Assembly: GCF_024585165.1 (NCBI RefSeq)
Contig: NZ_CP029008.1
Span: 5,351,501-5,415,500, forward strand
DNA from: Bradyrhizobium sp. WBOS07
GTDB taxonomy: Bacteria > Pseudomonadota > Alphaproteobacteria > Rhizobiales > Xanthobacteraceae
Direction of reading: 5' to 3'
Length of the DNA stretch: 64,000 bases
Shown: in pieces, positions 25,045 through 34,297 of the stretch
Position numbering within the stretch: the first letter of the stretch is position 1
Layout: every line of letters begins with the position of its first letter
Position numbers and translations under genes: made by a program
The notes under the pieces: generated by a model
What the model was told of the DNA's origin: nothing
The model's input: only the letters and a program-made list of their open reading frames with translations
Database searches by the model: none

Positions 25045-25149
25045 GTGCTGCTGCTCGTTCAATTGCTGCTGGCCGACGCTGTGCTCGTCGCGGCGCTGCT
25101 CGCGCTGCTCCTGCCACTGTTGCGCCGAACCCAAAGCCTGAAGGTTTAA
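25045..25149 (+). CDS. Possible 34-aa hydrophobic ORF between kdpF and kdpA
   Basis: A GTG-started ORF beginning 3 nt after the kdpF stop and ending 4 nt before kdpA. It would encode a very leucine-rich helix ([20 protein letters not shown]) with a basic end RRTQSLKV. The ribosome site is weak, and a leucine/valine-rich frame can arise by chance in GC-rich DNA. Tight packing is the main support. Confidence 0.33.
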   Translation: MLLLVQLLLADAVLVAALLALLLPLLRRTQSLKV

Positions 25150-25153
25150 TGCC

Positions 25154-26857
25154 ATGACTGCGATCGGTTGGCTCCAGATCATTCTTTTCTGCGTCATCGT
25201 CGTCGCGCTCGCCAAGCCGCTCGGCTGGTACATGACGCGCGTATTCAACGGCGAGCGGACGTTCCTGTCGCCGGTGCTGCGCCCGATCGAGGCCGGCATC
25301 TACTGGATTTCCGGTGTCGACGAGAAGCGCGAGCAGCACTGGCTGACCTACACGGTCGCCATGCTGTTGTTTCATGTCGGCGGCTTCCTCATCATCTACG
25401 GCCTGATGCGGCTCCAGGCCATGCTGCCGTTCAATCCGGCCGACATGTCGGCGGTCGCGGAAGACCTGTCGTTCAACACCGCGATCTCTTTCATCACCAA
25501 CACCAACTGGCAGAACTACGGCGGCGAGAGCACGCTGTCCTATCTGACCCAGATGGTCGGCCTCACGCACCAGAATTTCCTGTCGGCGGCGACCGGCATC
25601 GTGCTCGCGGTCGCGCTGATCCGTGGCTTTGCCCGGGCCTCGATGCGCACCGTCGGCAATTTCTGGGTCGATGTGACACGTTGCACCCTTTATATCCTGC
25701 TGCCGATCTGCGTCGTCTACGCGCTGTTCCTGGTGTCGCAGGGCATGCCGCAGACGCTCGGGGCCTATGTCGAAGCGACCACGCTCGAAGGCGCCAAGCA
25801 GACCATCGCGGTCGGCCCGGTCGCCTCGCAGGTCGCGATCAAGATGTTGGGCACCAATGGCGGCGGCTTCTTCAACGCCAACGCCGCGCACCCCTTCGAG
25901 AACCCGACCGCGCTGTCGAATTTCGTGCAGATGCTGTCGATCTTCGCGCTCGGCGCCGCGCTCACCAATGTATTCGGACGCATGGTCGGCAACCAGCGCC
26001 AGGGCTGGGCGATCCTCGCCGTGATGGGTGTGCTGTTCATTGCCGGCGTCGGCGTCTGTTATTGGGCGGAAGCCAACGGCACCTCGACCATGCACGCGCT
26101 GGGCCTGACCGGCGGCAACATGGAGGGCAAGGAGGTCCGCTTCGGCATCGTCGCGTCCTCGCTGTTTGCCGTGATCACCACGGCCGCTTCCTGCGGTGCC
26201 GTCAACGCCATGCACGACAGCTTCACCGCGCTGGGCGGCATGATCCCGCTGATCAACATGCAGCTCGGTGAGATCATTGTCGGCGGCGTCGGCGCCGGCA
26301 TGTACGGCATGCTGCTGTTCGTCGTCCTCGCGATCTTCGTCGCGGGCCTGATGGTCGGCCGCACGCCGGAATATGTCGGCAAGAAGATCGAGGCGCGCGA
26401 GGTCAAGATGGCGATGCTCGCCATTCTCGTCCTGCCGCTGATGATCCTCGGTTGGACCGCCGTCGGCGTGGTCTATCCGGCGGCGGTCGCCTCCATGGCG
26501 AATGCTGGACCGCACGGCTTCACCGAAGTGCTGTACGCCTTCTCCTCGGGGACGGGCAACAACGGCTCGGCTTTCGCGGGCCTCACCGGCAACACCCTCT
26601 TCTACAATCTCACGCTTGCCAGCGCGATGTTCGTCGGCCGCTTCTTCATGATCGTGCCGGCAATGGCGATCGCAGGATCGCTCGCGGCGAAGAAATCGAT
26701 CCCGCCGTCGATGGGCACGTTCCCGACCACCGGAGGCCTGTTCGTCGGTCTCGTCGTCGGCGTCATCCTGATCATGGGCGGCCTGACGTTCTTCCCGGCG
26801 CTCGCCCTCGGCCCCATCGTCGAGCACCTCGCGATGAACGCCGGTAACCTGTTCTGA
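25154..26857 (+). CDS. kdpA: Potassium-transporting ATPase subunit KdpA
   Basis: The K+-selective channel-like subunit, 567 residues and about ten membrane helices. Four filter-like regions are visible: [41 protein letters not shown] and [11 protein letters not shown]. Length matches the family (about 557-570). Under K+ limitation it passes K+ with energy supplied by KdpB. kdpB follows after 24 nt. Confidence 0.98.
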   Translation: MTAIGWLQIILFCVIVVALAKPLGWYMTRVFNGERTFLSPVLRPIEAGIYWISGVDEKREQHWLTYTVAMLLFHVGGFLIIYGLMRLQAMLPFNPADMSAVAEDLSFNTAISFITNTNWQNYGGESTLSYLTQMVGLTHQNFLSAATGIVLAVALIRGFARASMRTVGNFWVDVTRCTLYILLPICVVYALFLVSQGMPQTLGAYVEATTLEGAKQTIAVGPVASQVAIKMLGTNGGGFFNANAAHPFENPTALSNFVQMLSIFALGAALTNVFGRMVGNQRQGWAILAVMGVLFIAGVGVCYWAEANGTSTMHALGLTGGNMEGKEVRFGIVASSLFAVITTAASCGAVNAMHDSFTALGGMIPLINMQLGEIIVGGVGAGMYGMLLFVVLAIFVAGLMVGRTPEYVGKKIEAREVKMAMLAILVLPLMILGWTAVGVVYPAAVASMANAGPHGFTEVLYAFSSGTGNNGSAFAGLTGNTLFYNLTLASAMFVGRFFMIVPAMAIAGSLAAKKSIPPSMGTFPTTGGLFVGLVVGVILIMGGLTFFPALALGPIVEHLAMNAGNLF

Positions 26858-26881
26858 TCCAGCTTTTTCGGAGCAACCTCC

Positions 26882-28999
26882 ATGGAACCCGTCCATAAAC
26901 CCAACAAGCGCATGCCGGTGTCGGCGATGCTGGATCCCAGGATAGTGATGCCGGCGATCGGCGCGGCTTTCGCCAAGCTCGATCCGCGCGCCATGATCAA
27001 GAACCCGGTCATGTTCGTGGTCGAGATCGTTGCTGCACTCACCACCGTGATCTTTCTGCGCGATCTCCTGACCGGGGGGGACAATCTCGGATTCACCTTC
27101 CAGATCATCCTCTGGCTGTGGTTCACCGTGCTGTTCGCCAATCTCGCCGAAGCGGTGGCCGAAGGCCGTGGCAAGGCGCAGGCCGAGGCGCTGCGCAAGA
27201 CCCGCACCGAGAGCCAGGCCAAGCTCCTGAGCGGCGCGGGCCGCGATTACAAGCTCGTATCAGGCACGAGCCTGAAGGTCGGCGATCTCGTGCTGGTCGA
27301 GGCGGGCGACACCATCCCCTCGGACGGCGAGGTGATCGAGGGCGTCGCCTCCGTCAACGAGGCCGCCATCACCGGCGAGTCGGCACCCGTGATCCGCGAA
27401 TCCGGCGGTGACCGTTCGGCGGTGACCGGCGGCACGCAGGTGCTGTCGGACTGGATCCGCGTCCGCATCACGGCCGCCCAGGGCTCGACCTTCATCGACC
27501 GCATGATCAAGCTGGTGGAGGGCGCCGAGCGGGCGAAGACGCCGAACGAGATCGCGCTCAACATCCTGCTCGCCGGCCTCACCATCATCTTCGTGTTCGC
27601 CACCGTGACGATCCCGAGCTATGCCGCCTATGCCGGCGGCTCGATCTCGGTGATCGTGCTGGTCGCGCTGTTCGTGACGCTGATTCCGACCACGATCGGC
27701 GCGCTGCTGTCGGCGATCGGCATCGCCGGCATGGACCGCCTGGTCCGCTTCAACGTGCTGGCGATGTCGGGCCGCGCGGTCGAGGCCGCCGGCGACGTCG
27801 ACACGCTGCTGCTGGACAAGACCGGCACCATCACGCTCGGCAATCGCCAGGCGACCGCCTTCCGCCCTGTCCGCGGTGTCACCGAGCAGGAGCTGGCCGA
27901 CGCCGCCCAGCTCGCCTCGCTGGCCGACGAGACGCCGGAAGGCCGCTCCATCGTCGTGCTGGCCAAGGAGAAGTGCGGCATCCGCGGCCGCGACATGGCC
28001 GAGTTGGGTGCCACCTTCGTCCCGTTCACGGCGCAGACCCGCATGAGCGGCGTCGATGCCGGCGGCTCGTCGGTGCGCAAGGGCGCGGTCGATGCCATGC
28101 TGAACTATGTCGGCGGCGGCGCTCCGACCGCGGTCGCTTCCGGCAACATGGCGCGGGCGATGCAGCCTGCCGCGCTTTCCGAGCTCGGCCGCGAGATCCA
28201 GGCCATCGCCGATGACGTGTCGAAGTCCGGCGGCACGCCGCTGGCCGTCGCCAGGGACGGCAGGCTGCTCGGGATCGTCCAGCTCAAGGACATCGTCAAG
28301 GGCGGCATTCGCGAGCGCTTCGCCGAGCTGCGCCGCATGGGTATCCGCACCATCATGATCACCGGCGACAATCCAATGACGGCCGCCGCCATCGCCGCGG
28401 AAGCCGGCGTCGACGACTTCCTGGCGCAGGCAACTCCCGAGGACAAGCTCAAGCTGATCCGCGACGAGCAGGCCAAGGGCAAGCTGGTCGCGATGTGCGG
28501 CGACGGCACCAACGACGCGCCGGCGCTGGCGCAGGCCGACGTCGGCGTCGCCATGAACACCGGCACCCAGGCCGCCCGCGAGGCCGGCAACATGGTCGAC
28601 CTCGACTCCAACCCGACCAAGCTGATCGAGGTGGTCGAGATCGGCAAGCAGCTGTTGATGACGCGCGGCGCGCTGACCACGTTCTCGATCGCCAACGACG
28701 TCGCCAAGTATTTCGCGATCATCCCGGCGATGTTCCTGGCGTTCTACCCGCAGCTTGGCGTGCTCAACGTCATGAACCTGTCGAGCCCGCAGAGCGCCAT
28801 CCTGTCGGCGATCATCTTCAACGCGTTGATCATCATTGGCTTGATCCCGCTCGCGCTGAAGGGCGTCGCCTATCGCGCGGTCGGCGCCGGTGCGTTGCTC
28901 CGGCGCAACCTCTTGATCTACGGGCTTGGCGGCATCGTCATCCCCTTCATCGGTATCAAGGCGATCGACCTCGTCGTGACCGCATTGCACCTGGCTTGA
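26882..28999 (+). CDS. kdpB: Potassium-transporting ATPase subunit KdpB (P-type ATPase)
   Basis: A catalytic P-type ATPase of 705 residues. Phosphorylated D312 lies in DKTGTIT; the actuator motif is ITGESAPV and the hinge [20 protein letters not shown]. It hydrolyses ATP to drive K+ through KdpA. A palindromic repeat follows its stop before kdpC. No anomalies in length or motifs. Confidence 0.98.
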   Translation: MEPVHKPNKRMPVSAMLDPRIVMPAIGAAFAKLDPRAMIKNPVMFVVEIVAALTTVIFLRDLLTGGDNLGFTFQIILWLWFTVLFANLAEAVAEGRGKAQAEALRKTRTESQAKLLSGAGRDYKLVSGTSLKVGDLVLVEAGDTIPSDGEVIEGVASVNEAAITGESAPVIRESGGDRSAVTGGTQVLSDWIRVRITAAQGSTFIDRMIKLVEGAERAKTPNEIALNILLAGLTIIFVFATVTIPSYAAYAGGSISVIVLVALFVTLIPTTIGALLSAIGIAGMDRLVRFNVLAMSGRAVEAAGDVDTLLLDKTGTITLGNRQATAFRPVRGVTEQELADAAQLASLADETPEGRSIVVLAKEKCGIRGRDMAELGATFVPFTAQTRMSGVDAGGSSVRKGAVDAMLNYVGGGAPTAVASGNMARAMQPAALSELGREIQAIADDVSKSGGTPLAVARDGRLLGIVQLKDIVKGGIRERFAELRRMGIRTIMITGDNPMTAAAIAAEAGVDDFLAQATPEDKLKLIRDEQAKGKLVAMCGDGTNDAPALAQADVGVAMNTGTQAAREAGNMVDLDSNPTKLIEVVEIGKQLLMTRGALTTFSIANDVAKYFAIIPAMFLAFYPQLGVLNVMNLSSPQSAILSAIIFNALIIIGLIPLALKGVAYRAVGAGALLRRNLLIYGLGGIVIPFIGIKAIDLVVTALHLA

Positions 29000-29002
29000 A
29001 TT

Positions 29003-29090
29003 CGTCATTGCGAGCGCAGTGAAGCAATCCAGAAGTGCCTCCGCGCTTGACAGCCTGGATTGCTTCGTCGCTTCGCTCCTCGCAATGACG
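29003..29090. repeat. Palindromic intergenic repeat, family B, inside the kdp operon
   Basis: An 88-bp element with perfect 12-bp ends CGTCATTGCGAG/CTCGCAATGACG and inner matching segments GAAGCAATCCAG/CTGGATTGCTTC. This is a widespread alphaproteobacterial repeat type. It starts 4 nt after the kdpB stop and ends 20 nt before the kdpC ATG, so it is transcribed within the operon and should fold into a strong RNA hairpin. Confidence 0.85.
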
Positions 29091-29110
29091 GGAGAAATTG
29101 GAGAAAGCAC

Positions 29111-29716
29111 ATGTTCAGAGAAATCCGCCCCGCCATCGTCCTCTTGCTGGCGCTCACCGCCATCACCGGCCTGGCCTATCCGCTCGCGATGACCGCCATT
29201 GCCGGCACGTTGTTTCCCGTGCAGGCGCAAGGCAGCCTGATCGCGAAGGACGGCAAGGTGATCGGCTCCGCCCTGATCGGGCAGGAGTTCAAGGACGACA
29301 AGTATTTCCACGGCCGCCTCTCGGCGACGGTTGCGCCGGACCCGAATGATCCGACCAAGACGGTGTCGGCCCCCTACAATGCCGCCAATTCCGGCGGCTC
29401 CAACCTCGGCCCGACCAGCAAGGCGCTGGCCGACAGGTTGAGGGAGGACGTGGACAAGCTCAGGGGCGAGAATCCGAACGCGGCCGTGCCGGTCGACCTG
29501 GTGACGACCTCTGCCAGCGGCCTCGACCCTGATATCTCGCCGGAAGCGGCGCAATTTCAGGTGCCGCACGTGGCCAAGGCGCAGAGTATGCCTGAGGATC
29601 AGGTCAGGCAGCTCGTGACCGCCAACACCGAAGGCCGTCTGCTCGGCCTGCTCGGCGAACCCAGGGTTAACGTCCTGGCACTGAATCTCGCGCTCGATCG
29701 CATGGCCGCGAAGTAG
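29111..29716 (+). CDS. kdpC: Potassium-transporting ATPase subunit KdpC
   Basis: A subunit of 201 residues with one N-terminal membrane helix ([20 protein letters not shown]) and a periplasmic domain with [17 protein letters not shown] and the C-terminal [15 protein letters not shown], all characteristic of KdpC. It stabilises and assists nucleotide use in the Kdp complex. ATG 29111 lies after GGAGAAAGC. Separated from kdpB by repeat family B. Confidence 0.97.
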   Translation: MFREIRPAIVLLLALTAITGLAYPLAMTAIAGTLFPVQAQGSLIAKDGKVIGSALIGQEFKDDKYFHGRLSATVAPDPNDPTKTVSAPYNAANSGGSNLGPTSKALADRLREDVDKLRGENPNAAVPVDLVTTSASGLDPDISPEAAQFQVPHVAKAQSMPEDQVRQLVTANTEGRLLGLLGEPRVNVLALNLALDRMAAK

Positions 29717-29756
29717 CCGTCTAGGCTCGCGGCGCGCAGATGAATATATTGGTGAA

Positions 29757-32480
29757 ATGGTCAGAGAGCGCCGCGATCCCGAACAACGTCCCTCTCCCGA
29801 GGCGCTGCTGGAAGCTGCGCGCCGGGAGGAGGGTGCGGGCGGCAAGCTGAAGATCTTCGTCGGCGCCGCGCCCGGCGTCGGCAAGACCTACGAGATGCTG
29901 CAAAGCGCCCACGCCAGGCGCAAGGCCGGCATCGACGTCGTGGTCGGCCTCGTCGAGACTCACGGCCGCGCCGAGACCGAGGCGCTGGTGCGCGGGCTCG
30001 AGGTGATCCCGCGCAAGCGGCTCGACTATCGCGGCCAGATCGTCGAGGAGATGGATCTCGATGCGGTGATCGCGCGCCGGCCGCAGATTGCGCTGGTCGA
30101 CGAACTCGCCCACACCAACGCGCCCCTTTGCCGCCATCCCAAGCGCTATCTCGACGTCGAGGAATTGCTGTCCCATGGCATCGACGTCTATACGGCCGTC
30201 AACATCCAGCACATCGAGAGCCTGAACGACGTCGTCGCCCAGATCACCCATGTCCGGGTCCGCGAGACCGTGCCGGACTCGGTCTTCGGCCGCGCCGATG
30301 CCATCGAGCTGATCGACCTCACGCCCGACGATCTGATCCAGCGGCTGAAGGAGGGCAAGGTTTACGTCCCCAAGCAGGCCGAGCGCGCACTGGAGCACTA
30401 TTTCTCGCCGGGCAACCTCACGGCGCTCCGTGAGCTCGCATTGCGGCGCACCGCCGAACGGGTCGACGAGCAGCTGCTCACCCACATGCAGGCGAATGCC
30501 ATTGCCGGGCCCTGGGCCGCGGGGGAGCGCATCCTGGTCTGCGTCAGCGACGATCCGCGTGCGGCCGGCCTCGTGCGCTACACCAAGCGTCTGGCCGATC
30601 GGCTACATGCGCCGTTTACCGCGCTGTCGATCGAGACGCGGCGCTCGCTCCAGCTTTCCGACGAGGAGCGCGACCGGCTTGCCGATACGCTGCGGCTCGC
30701 GGAATCGCTCGGCGGGGAGGCTTTGACCATCCCTGGCGTCGGTCGCCGCATCGCCGACGACGTGATCAACTTCGCGCACGGCAACAACGTCACCCAGATC
30801 GTGATCGGTAAGTCGACGCGTTCGCGCTGGTTCGAGATGACGCGCGGTTCCGTCGTGCATGATCTCGTGCGGCGTGCCGGCAATATCAGCGTTCACGTCA
30901 TCCCTGGCGACGAACTCTCCGGAGAGGCGGCGCCCAAGACGGCGGTGCAGACCGCGGCGCGATCCGAGCCGTTCGATCCGCTCCCCTATGTCAAGGCGCT
31001 CGGGATCACGGCGGTTGGCCTTGCGGCCGCGATGGGCATCAAGCCGTACGTCGGCGTCGAGAACGTCGACCTGATGTTCCTCACCGCAGTGGTGGCTGTG
31101 GCCGTGCGCTATGGGCTGTGGCCCTCACTGCTCGCGAGTGTCGCGGGGTCGCTGGCCTACAATTTCTTCTTCCTGCCGCCGGTCTACACGTTCACCATCA
31201 CCGATCCGACCAACGTCGCAGCCTTCTTCTTTTTCATGCTGATTGCGTTCGTGGTGTCGAACGTTGCGGGTCGCGTGCGCACGCAGGCCGATGCCGCGAT
31301 CGGCCGGATCAGGATGACCGAGCAGCTCTATGCCTTCAGCCGCAAGCTCGCGGGCACCGCCACGCTCGACGATGTCTTGTGGGCGAGCGCCTATCAGATC
31401 GCGTTGATGCTGAAGGTGCGCGTCGTGCTGCTGCTGCCGGAGGACGGGCTGCTCACGGTGAAATCCGGCTATCCGCCGGAAGACCAGCTCGATCAGGCCG
31501 ACCTTGCCGCGGCCAACTGGGCATGGAGCAACGACCGACCCGCCGGCCGCGGGTCCGATACGTTGCCGGGTGCAAAGCGGCTGTTCCTGCCGATGCGCAC
31601 CGGGCGCGGTCCGATCGGCGTCATCGGCATCGACAACGACCGCACCGGCCCGCTCTTGACGCCGGATCAGCGCCGGCTGCTCGATGCGCTGGTCGACCAG
31701 GGCGCGCTCGCGATCGAGCGGGTGCTGCTGGTCGAGGACATGGACCGGGTCAAGCGCACCGTCGAATCCGAGCGGCTGCGCTCGGCGCTGTTGACCTCGA
31801 TCTCGCATGACCTGAAGACGCCGCTCGCCTCCGTTTTGGGGGCGGCCTCCACCATGCGCGATCTCTCCGGTGCCCTCTCCGACACCGAGAAGCGCGACCT
31901 GCTGGCCACCGTGATCGACGAATCCGAGCGGCTCAACCGCTTCATCGCAAACCTGCTCGACATGACCAAGCTCGAATCCGGCGCCATCGTGCCCAACGCG
32001 GCGCTGCACGACCTCGGCGAGATCGTCGGCAGTGCGCTGCGGCGCGCCGGCAAGATTCTCCACCGCCACAAGATTGAGCTGGCGCTGGCCGCCGATCTGC
32101 CGATGCTCCAGCTCGATGCCGTGCTGTTCGAGCAGGTGTTATTCAACCTGCTCGACAACGCCGCCAAATACTCGCCGCCGGAGACTACGATCTCGATCCG
32201 CGGCCGGCGTGACGGTGCCCAGGTCGTGCTCGAGATCGTGGACGAGGGGGCCGGGATTCCGCCCGACGAGCTCGAGAGTGTGTTCGACAAGTTCTACCGC
32301 GTGCAGAAGGGCGATCATGTCCGCCCCGGCACCGGGCTCGGCCTCGCCATCTCCCGCGGCTTCGTCGAGGCGATGCGCGGCACGATCTCCGCCGCCAACC
32401 GCAGCGACCGGCGCGGCGCTGTCCTCACCGTCCGTCTTCCCGTTCCGGCAGAGAGCCGCACATTGGATACCGCTGCATGA
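29757..32480 (+). CDS. kdpD: Sensor histidine kinase KdpD
   Basis: A membrane sensor of 907 residues. The N-terminal KdpD domain has Walker-like GAAPGVGKT and DELAHTNAP, followed by a universal-stress-like domain (to about 390), four membrane helices (about 415-510), a GAF-like domain and a histidine kinase with H684 in SISHDLKTPLAS. ATP-binding boxes follow: NLLDNAAKYS, DEGAGIPPDE and GTGLGLAI. It senses low K+/turgor and phosphorylates KdpE. It starts 40 nt after kdpC and overlaps kdpE by 4 nt. Confidence 0.97.
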   Translation: MVRERRDPEQRPSPEALLEAARREEGAGGKLKIFVGAAPGVGKTYEMLQSAHARRKAGIDVVVGLVETHGRAETEALVRGLEVIPRKRLDYRGQIVEEMDLDAVIARRPQIALVDELAHTNAPLCRHPKRYLDVEELLSHGIDVYTAVNIQHIESLNDVVAQITHVRVRETVPDSVFGRADAIELIDLTPDDLIQRLKEGKVYVPKQAERALEHYFSPGNLTALRELALRRTAERVDEQLLTHMQANAIAGPWAAGERILVCVSDDPRAAGLVRYTKRLADRLHAPFTALSIETRRSLQLSDEERDRLADTLRLAESLGGEALTIPGVGRRIADDVINFAHGNNVTQIVIGKSTRSRWFEMTRGSVVHDLVRRAGNISVHVIPGDELSGEAAPKTAVQTAARSEPFDPLPYVKALGITAVGLAAAMGIKPYVGVENVDLMFLTAVVAVAVRYGLWPSLLASVAGSLAYNFFFLPPVYTFTITDPTNVAAFFFFMLIAFVVSNVAGRVRTQADAAIGRIRMTEQLYAFSRKLAGTATLDDVLWASAYQIALMLKVRVVLLLPEDGLLTVKSGYPPEDQLDQADLAAANWAWSNDRPAGRGSDTLPGAKRLFLPMRTGRGPIGVIGIDNDRTGPLLTPDQRRLLDALVDQGALAIERVLLVEDMDRVKRTVESERLRSALLTSISHDLKTPLASVLGAASTMRDLSGALSDTEKRDLLATVIDESERLNRFIANLLDMTKLESGAIVPNAALHDLGEIVGSALRRAGKILHRHKIELALAADLPMLQLDAVLFEQVLFNLLDNAAKYSPPETTISIRGRRDGAQVVLEIVDEGAGIPPDELESVFDKFYRVQKGDHVRPGTGLGLAISRGFVEAMRGTISAANRSDRRGAVLTVRLPVPAESRTLDTAA

Positions 32481-33166
32481 ACGCTGCGCCGATCAAGGTC
32501 CTTGTCATCGACGACGAGCCGCCGATCCGTAAACTGCTGCGGATGGGGCTGACGACGCAAGGTTACGACATCCTGGAGGCGTCGAACGGCAAGGTCGCAC
32601 TGGAGAAGCTCGAGGAAGCGCCGGCGCTGATCATTCTCGATCTCGGCCTGCCCGACATTCAGGGACACGAACTGCTGCGCACCATCCGCACCCGCAACGA
32701 GGCAGTGCCGATCGTGGTGCTGTCGAGCCGGGGCGACGAAGCCGGCAAGGTCCAGGCGCTCGATCTCGGCGCCGACGACTATCTGACCAAGCCGTTCGGC
32801 ATGGAGGAGCTATTGGCGCGCCTGCGCGCCGCGCTGCGCCACCAGCTCCAGGTCAAGGGCGAACGCCCGGTGTTCCGCACCGGCGATCTCTCCGTCGATC
32901 TGGTCCGCCGCATCGTCAAGGTCGGCGAGCGCGAGGTTAAGCTGTCGCCGAAGGAGTATGATCTGTTGCGCGTGCTGGTGCAGCATGCCGGCAAGGTGCT
33001 CACGCACAGGTTCCTGCTGAAAGAGCTGTGGGACGAACTGACCGACGCGCAATATCTGCGCGTCTATGTCCGTCAGCTTCGCCAGAAGATCGAAGCCGAC
33101 CCGGAACGGCCGCAATACGTGCTGACCGAGACGGGGATCGGGTACCGGCTCAAGGCGGGGGATTGA
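32477..33166 (+). CDS. kdpE: Response regulator KdpE
   Basis: A 229-residue OmpR-type regulator. The receiver domain has acidic pocket D12/D13, phosphoacceptor D55 (ILDLGLPD) and a conserved lysine in LTKPFG. The C-terminal winged helix (about 130-228) ends with YVRQLRQKIEADPERPQYV and GIGYRL. It begins in the kdpD stop (ATGA) and should activate the kdpFABC promoter upstream. Converges on ku with repeat C1 between. Confidence 0.97.
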   Translation: MNAAPIKVLVIDDEPPIRKLLRMGLTTQGYDILEASNGKVALEKLEEAPALIILDLGLPDIQGHELLRTIRTRNEAVPIVVLSSRGDEAGKVQALDLGADDYLTKPFGMEELLARLRAALRHQLQVKGERPVFRTGDLSVDLVRRIVKVGEREVKLSPKEYDLLRVLVQHAGKVLTHRFLLKELWDELTDAQYLRVYVRQLRQKIEADPERPQYVLTETGIGYRLKAGD

Positions 33167-33178
33167 TTTTCGCAGTGC

Positions 33179-33268
33179 CGTAGGGTGGGCAAAGGCGCAA
33201 AGCGCCGTGCCCACCATCTTTCGATTTCGACAAAGGTGGTGGGCAGGCTTCGCTTTGCCCACCCTACG
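33179..33268. repeat. Palindromic intergenic repeat, family C, copy 1
   Basis: A 90-bp element with perfect 16-bp ends CGTAGGGTGGGCAAAG/CTTTGCCCACCCTACG and inner GTGCCCACC/GGTGGTGGGCA segments. It fills the gap between the convergent kdpE and ku genes. A second copy is at 36985-37073. Confidence 0.85.
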
Positions 33269-33296
33269 ATATCGAGCCCTGGGCGAGCGGTTCTCC

Positions 33297-34181
33297 TCAG
33301 CCCGCCTTCCTGTGCCGCGCCGTCGACCGGTGCGTCTTTCTCGCCGCGCGTTGCCGCCCGGTCGCGCGGCGCGCATGAGGTTTCGCTGCGGTCTTCTTCC
33401 CGCCGCGTCCCTTCAGGCTCTGCTTCAGCGCGTCCATCAGGCTGACGACGTTGCTCGGCCGCTCCTCGGGCTCGGGCAGTTCAATCTTCTTGCCGCTGGC
33501 CTTGCGCTTCACCAGCGCCTTCAGCGCGGTCTCGTAGTCGTCCCTGAACTTGCCGGGATCGAAATGCGCGGCCTTGGTGTGCAGGATGTGGCCGGCGAGC
33601 TCGACCATATCCTTGGTGATCTTCGGGCTCTTGATGTCGTCGAAGAACTGGTCCTCGTCGCGCAGCTCGTAGGGAAAGCGCAGCGTGGTGCCGAGCAGGC
33701 CCTTGCCGAGCGGCTCGATCGCGATGACGTGTTCGCGGTTGGTGAGCACGATCTTGGCGAGCGCCACGCGGTCCTGGTCCTTCATGGCGTCGCGGATCAC
33801 CGCGAAGGCGTCGACCGCGGCCTTGCCGTCGGGCGCGATGTAGTAGGGATGATTGAGGTAGCGCTGGTCGATCTCCTCGCTCGGCACGAAGCTCTCGATG
33901 TCGATGGTGTGGTTGCTCTCGATCCGGACCGCGTCGAGCTCCTCCGGCTCGATCTCGACATATTTGCCCTTGCGCAGCTCGTAGCCGCGCCCCTTCTGGT
34001 CGCTCTCGACGACGTCGCCAGTCTCGGAATCGATCATCTGCTGCTTGAGCCGGTTGCCGGTCTCGCGGTTGATCAGGTGAAACCGCGTCTTCTCCGCCGC
34101 CGTGGTCGCGGGATAGAGCACGACCGGGCAGCTGACCAGCGACAGCTTCAACGTTCCCTTCCAATAGGCGCGCGGGGCCAT
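33297..34181 (-). CDS. ku: Ku protein, non-homologous end joining
   Basis: A bacterial Ku of 294 residues that binds DNA double-strand ends as a homodimer and recruits LigD. It starts [19 protein letters not shown], the classic Ku opening, with the core domain to about residue 250 and a lysine/arginine-rich C-terminal tail ([15 protein letters not shown]). The tail is of the extended basic type that helps DNA binding in some bacteria. The open frame runs 67 codons further upstream across the promoter; start 34181 is chosen by homology. Divergent from ligD. Confidence 0.95.
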   Translation of the reverse strand: MAPRAYWKGTLKLSLVSCPVVLYPATTAAEKTRFHLINRETGNRLKQQMIDSETGDVVESDQKGRGYELRKGKYVEIEPEELDAVRIESNHTIDIESFVPSEEIDQRYLNHPYYIAPDGKAAVDAFAVIRDAMKDQDRVALAKIVLTNREHVIAIEPLGKGLLGTTLRFPYELRDEDQFFDDIKSPKITKDMVELAGHILHTKAAHFDPGKFRDDYETALKALVKRKASGKKIELPEPEERPSNVVSLMDALKQSLKGRGGKKTAAKPHARRATGRQRAARKTHRSTARHRKAG

Positions 34182-34210
34182 TCCATTCTCCAGCGTTTTC
34201 AAGGCGTTTT

Positions 34211-34243
34211 GGAACCCCAACCCTCCCACAGGGTTTTGGTTCC
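34211..34243. promoter_or_regulatory. Palindromic two-way EcfG-like promoter between ku and ligD
   Basis: On the plus strand GGAAC (34211-34215) is followed after 17 nt by GTT (34233-34235). On the minus strand GGAAC (34243-34239) is followed after 17 nt by GTT (34221-34219). Both fit the alphaproteobacterial EcfG/RpoE2 consensus GGAAC-N16/17-CGTT apart from G for C before GTT. Each -10 overlaps the other's upstream region, so the two genes should be co-induced or compete for polymerase. Confidence 0.7.
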
Positions 34244-34297
34244 GGGCGGGACTTTGGCCGTGATAGGCTCGATGCCGAAAGAGAAGCGGGACCGGTC

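Noticed and set aside
27260..29884. Minus-strand ORF of 874 codons opposite kdpB-kdpC-kdpD
   Set aside because: A shadow of the kdp genes that even crosses the palindromic repeat; no domain is visible.
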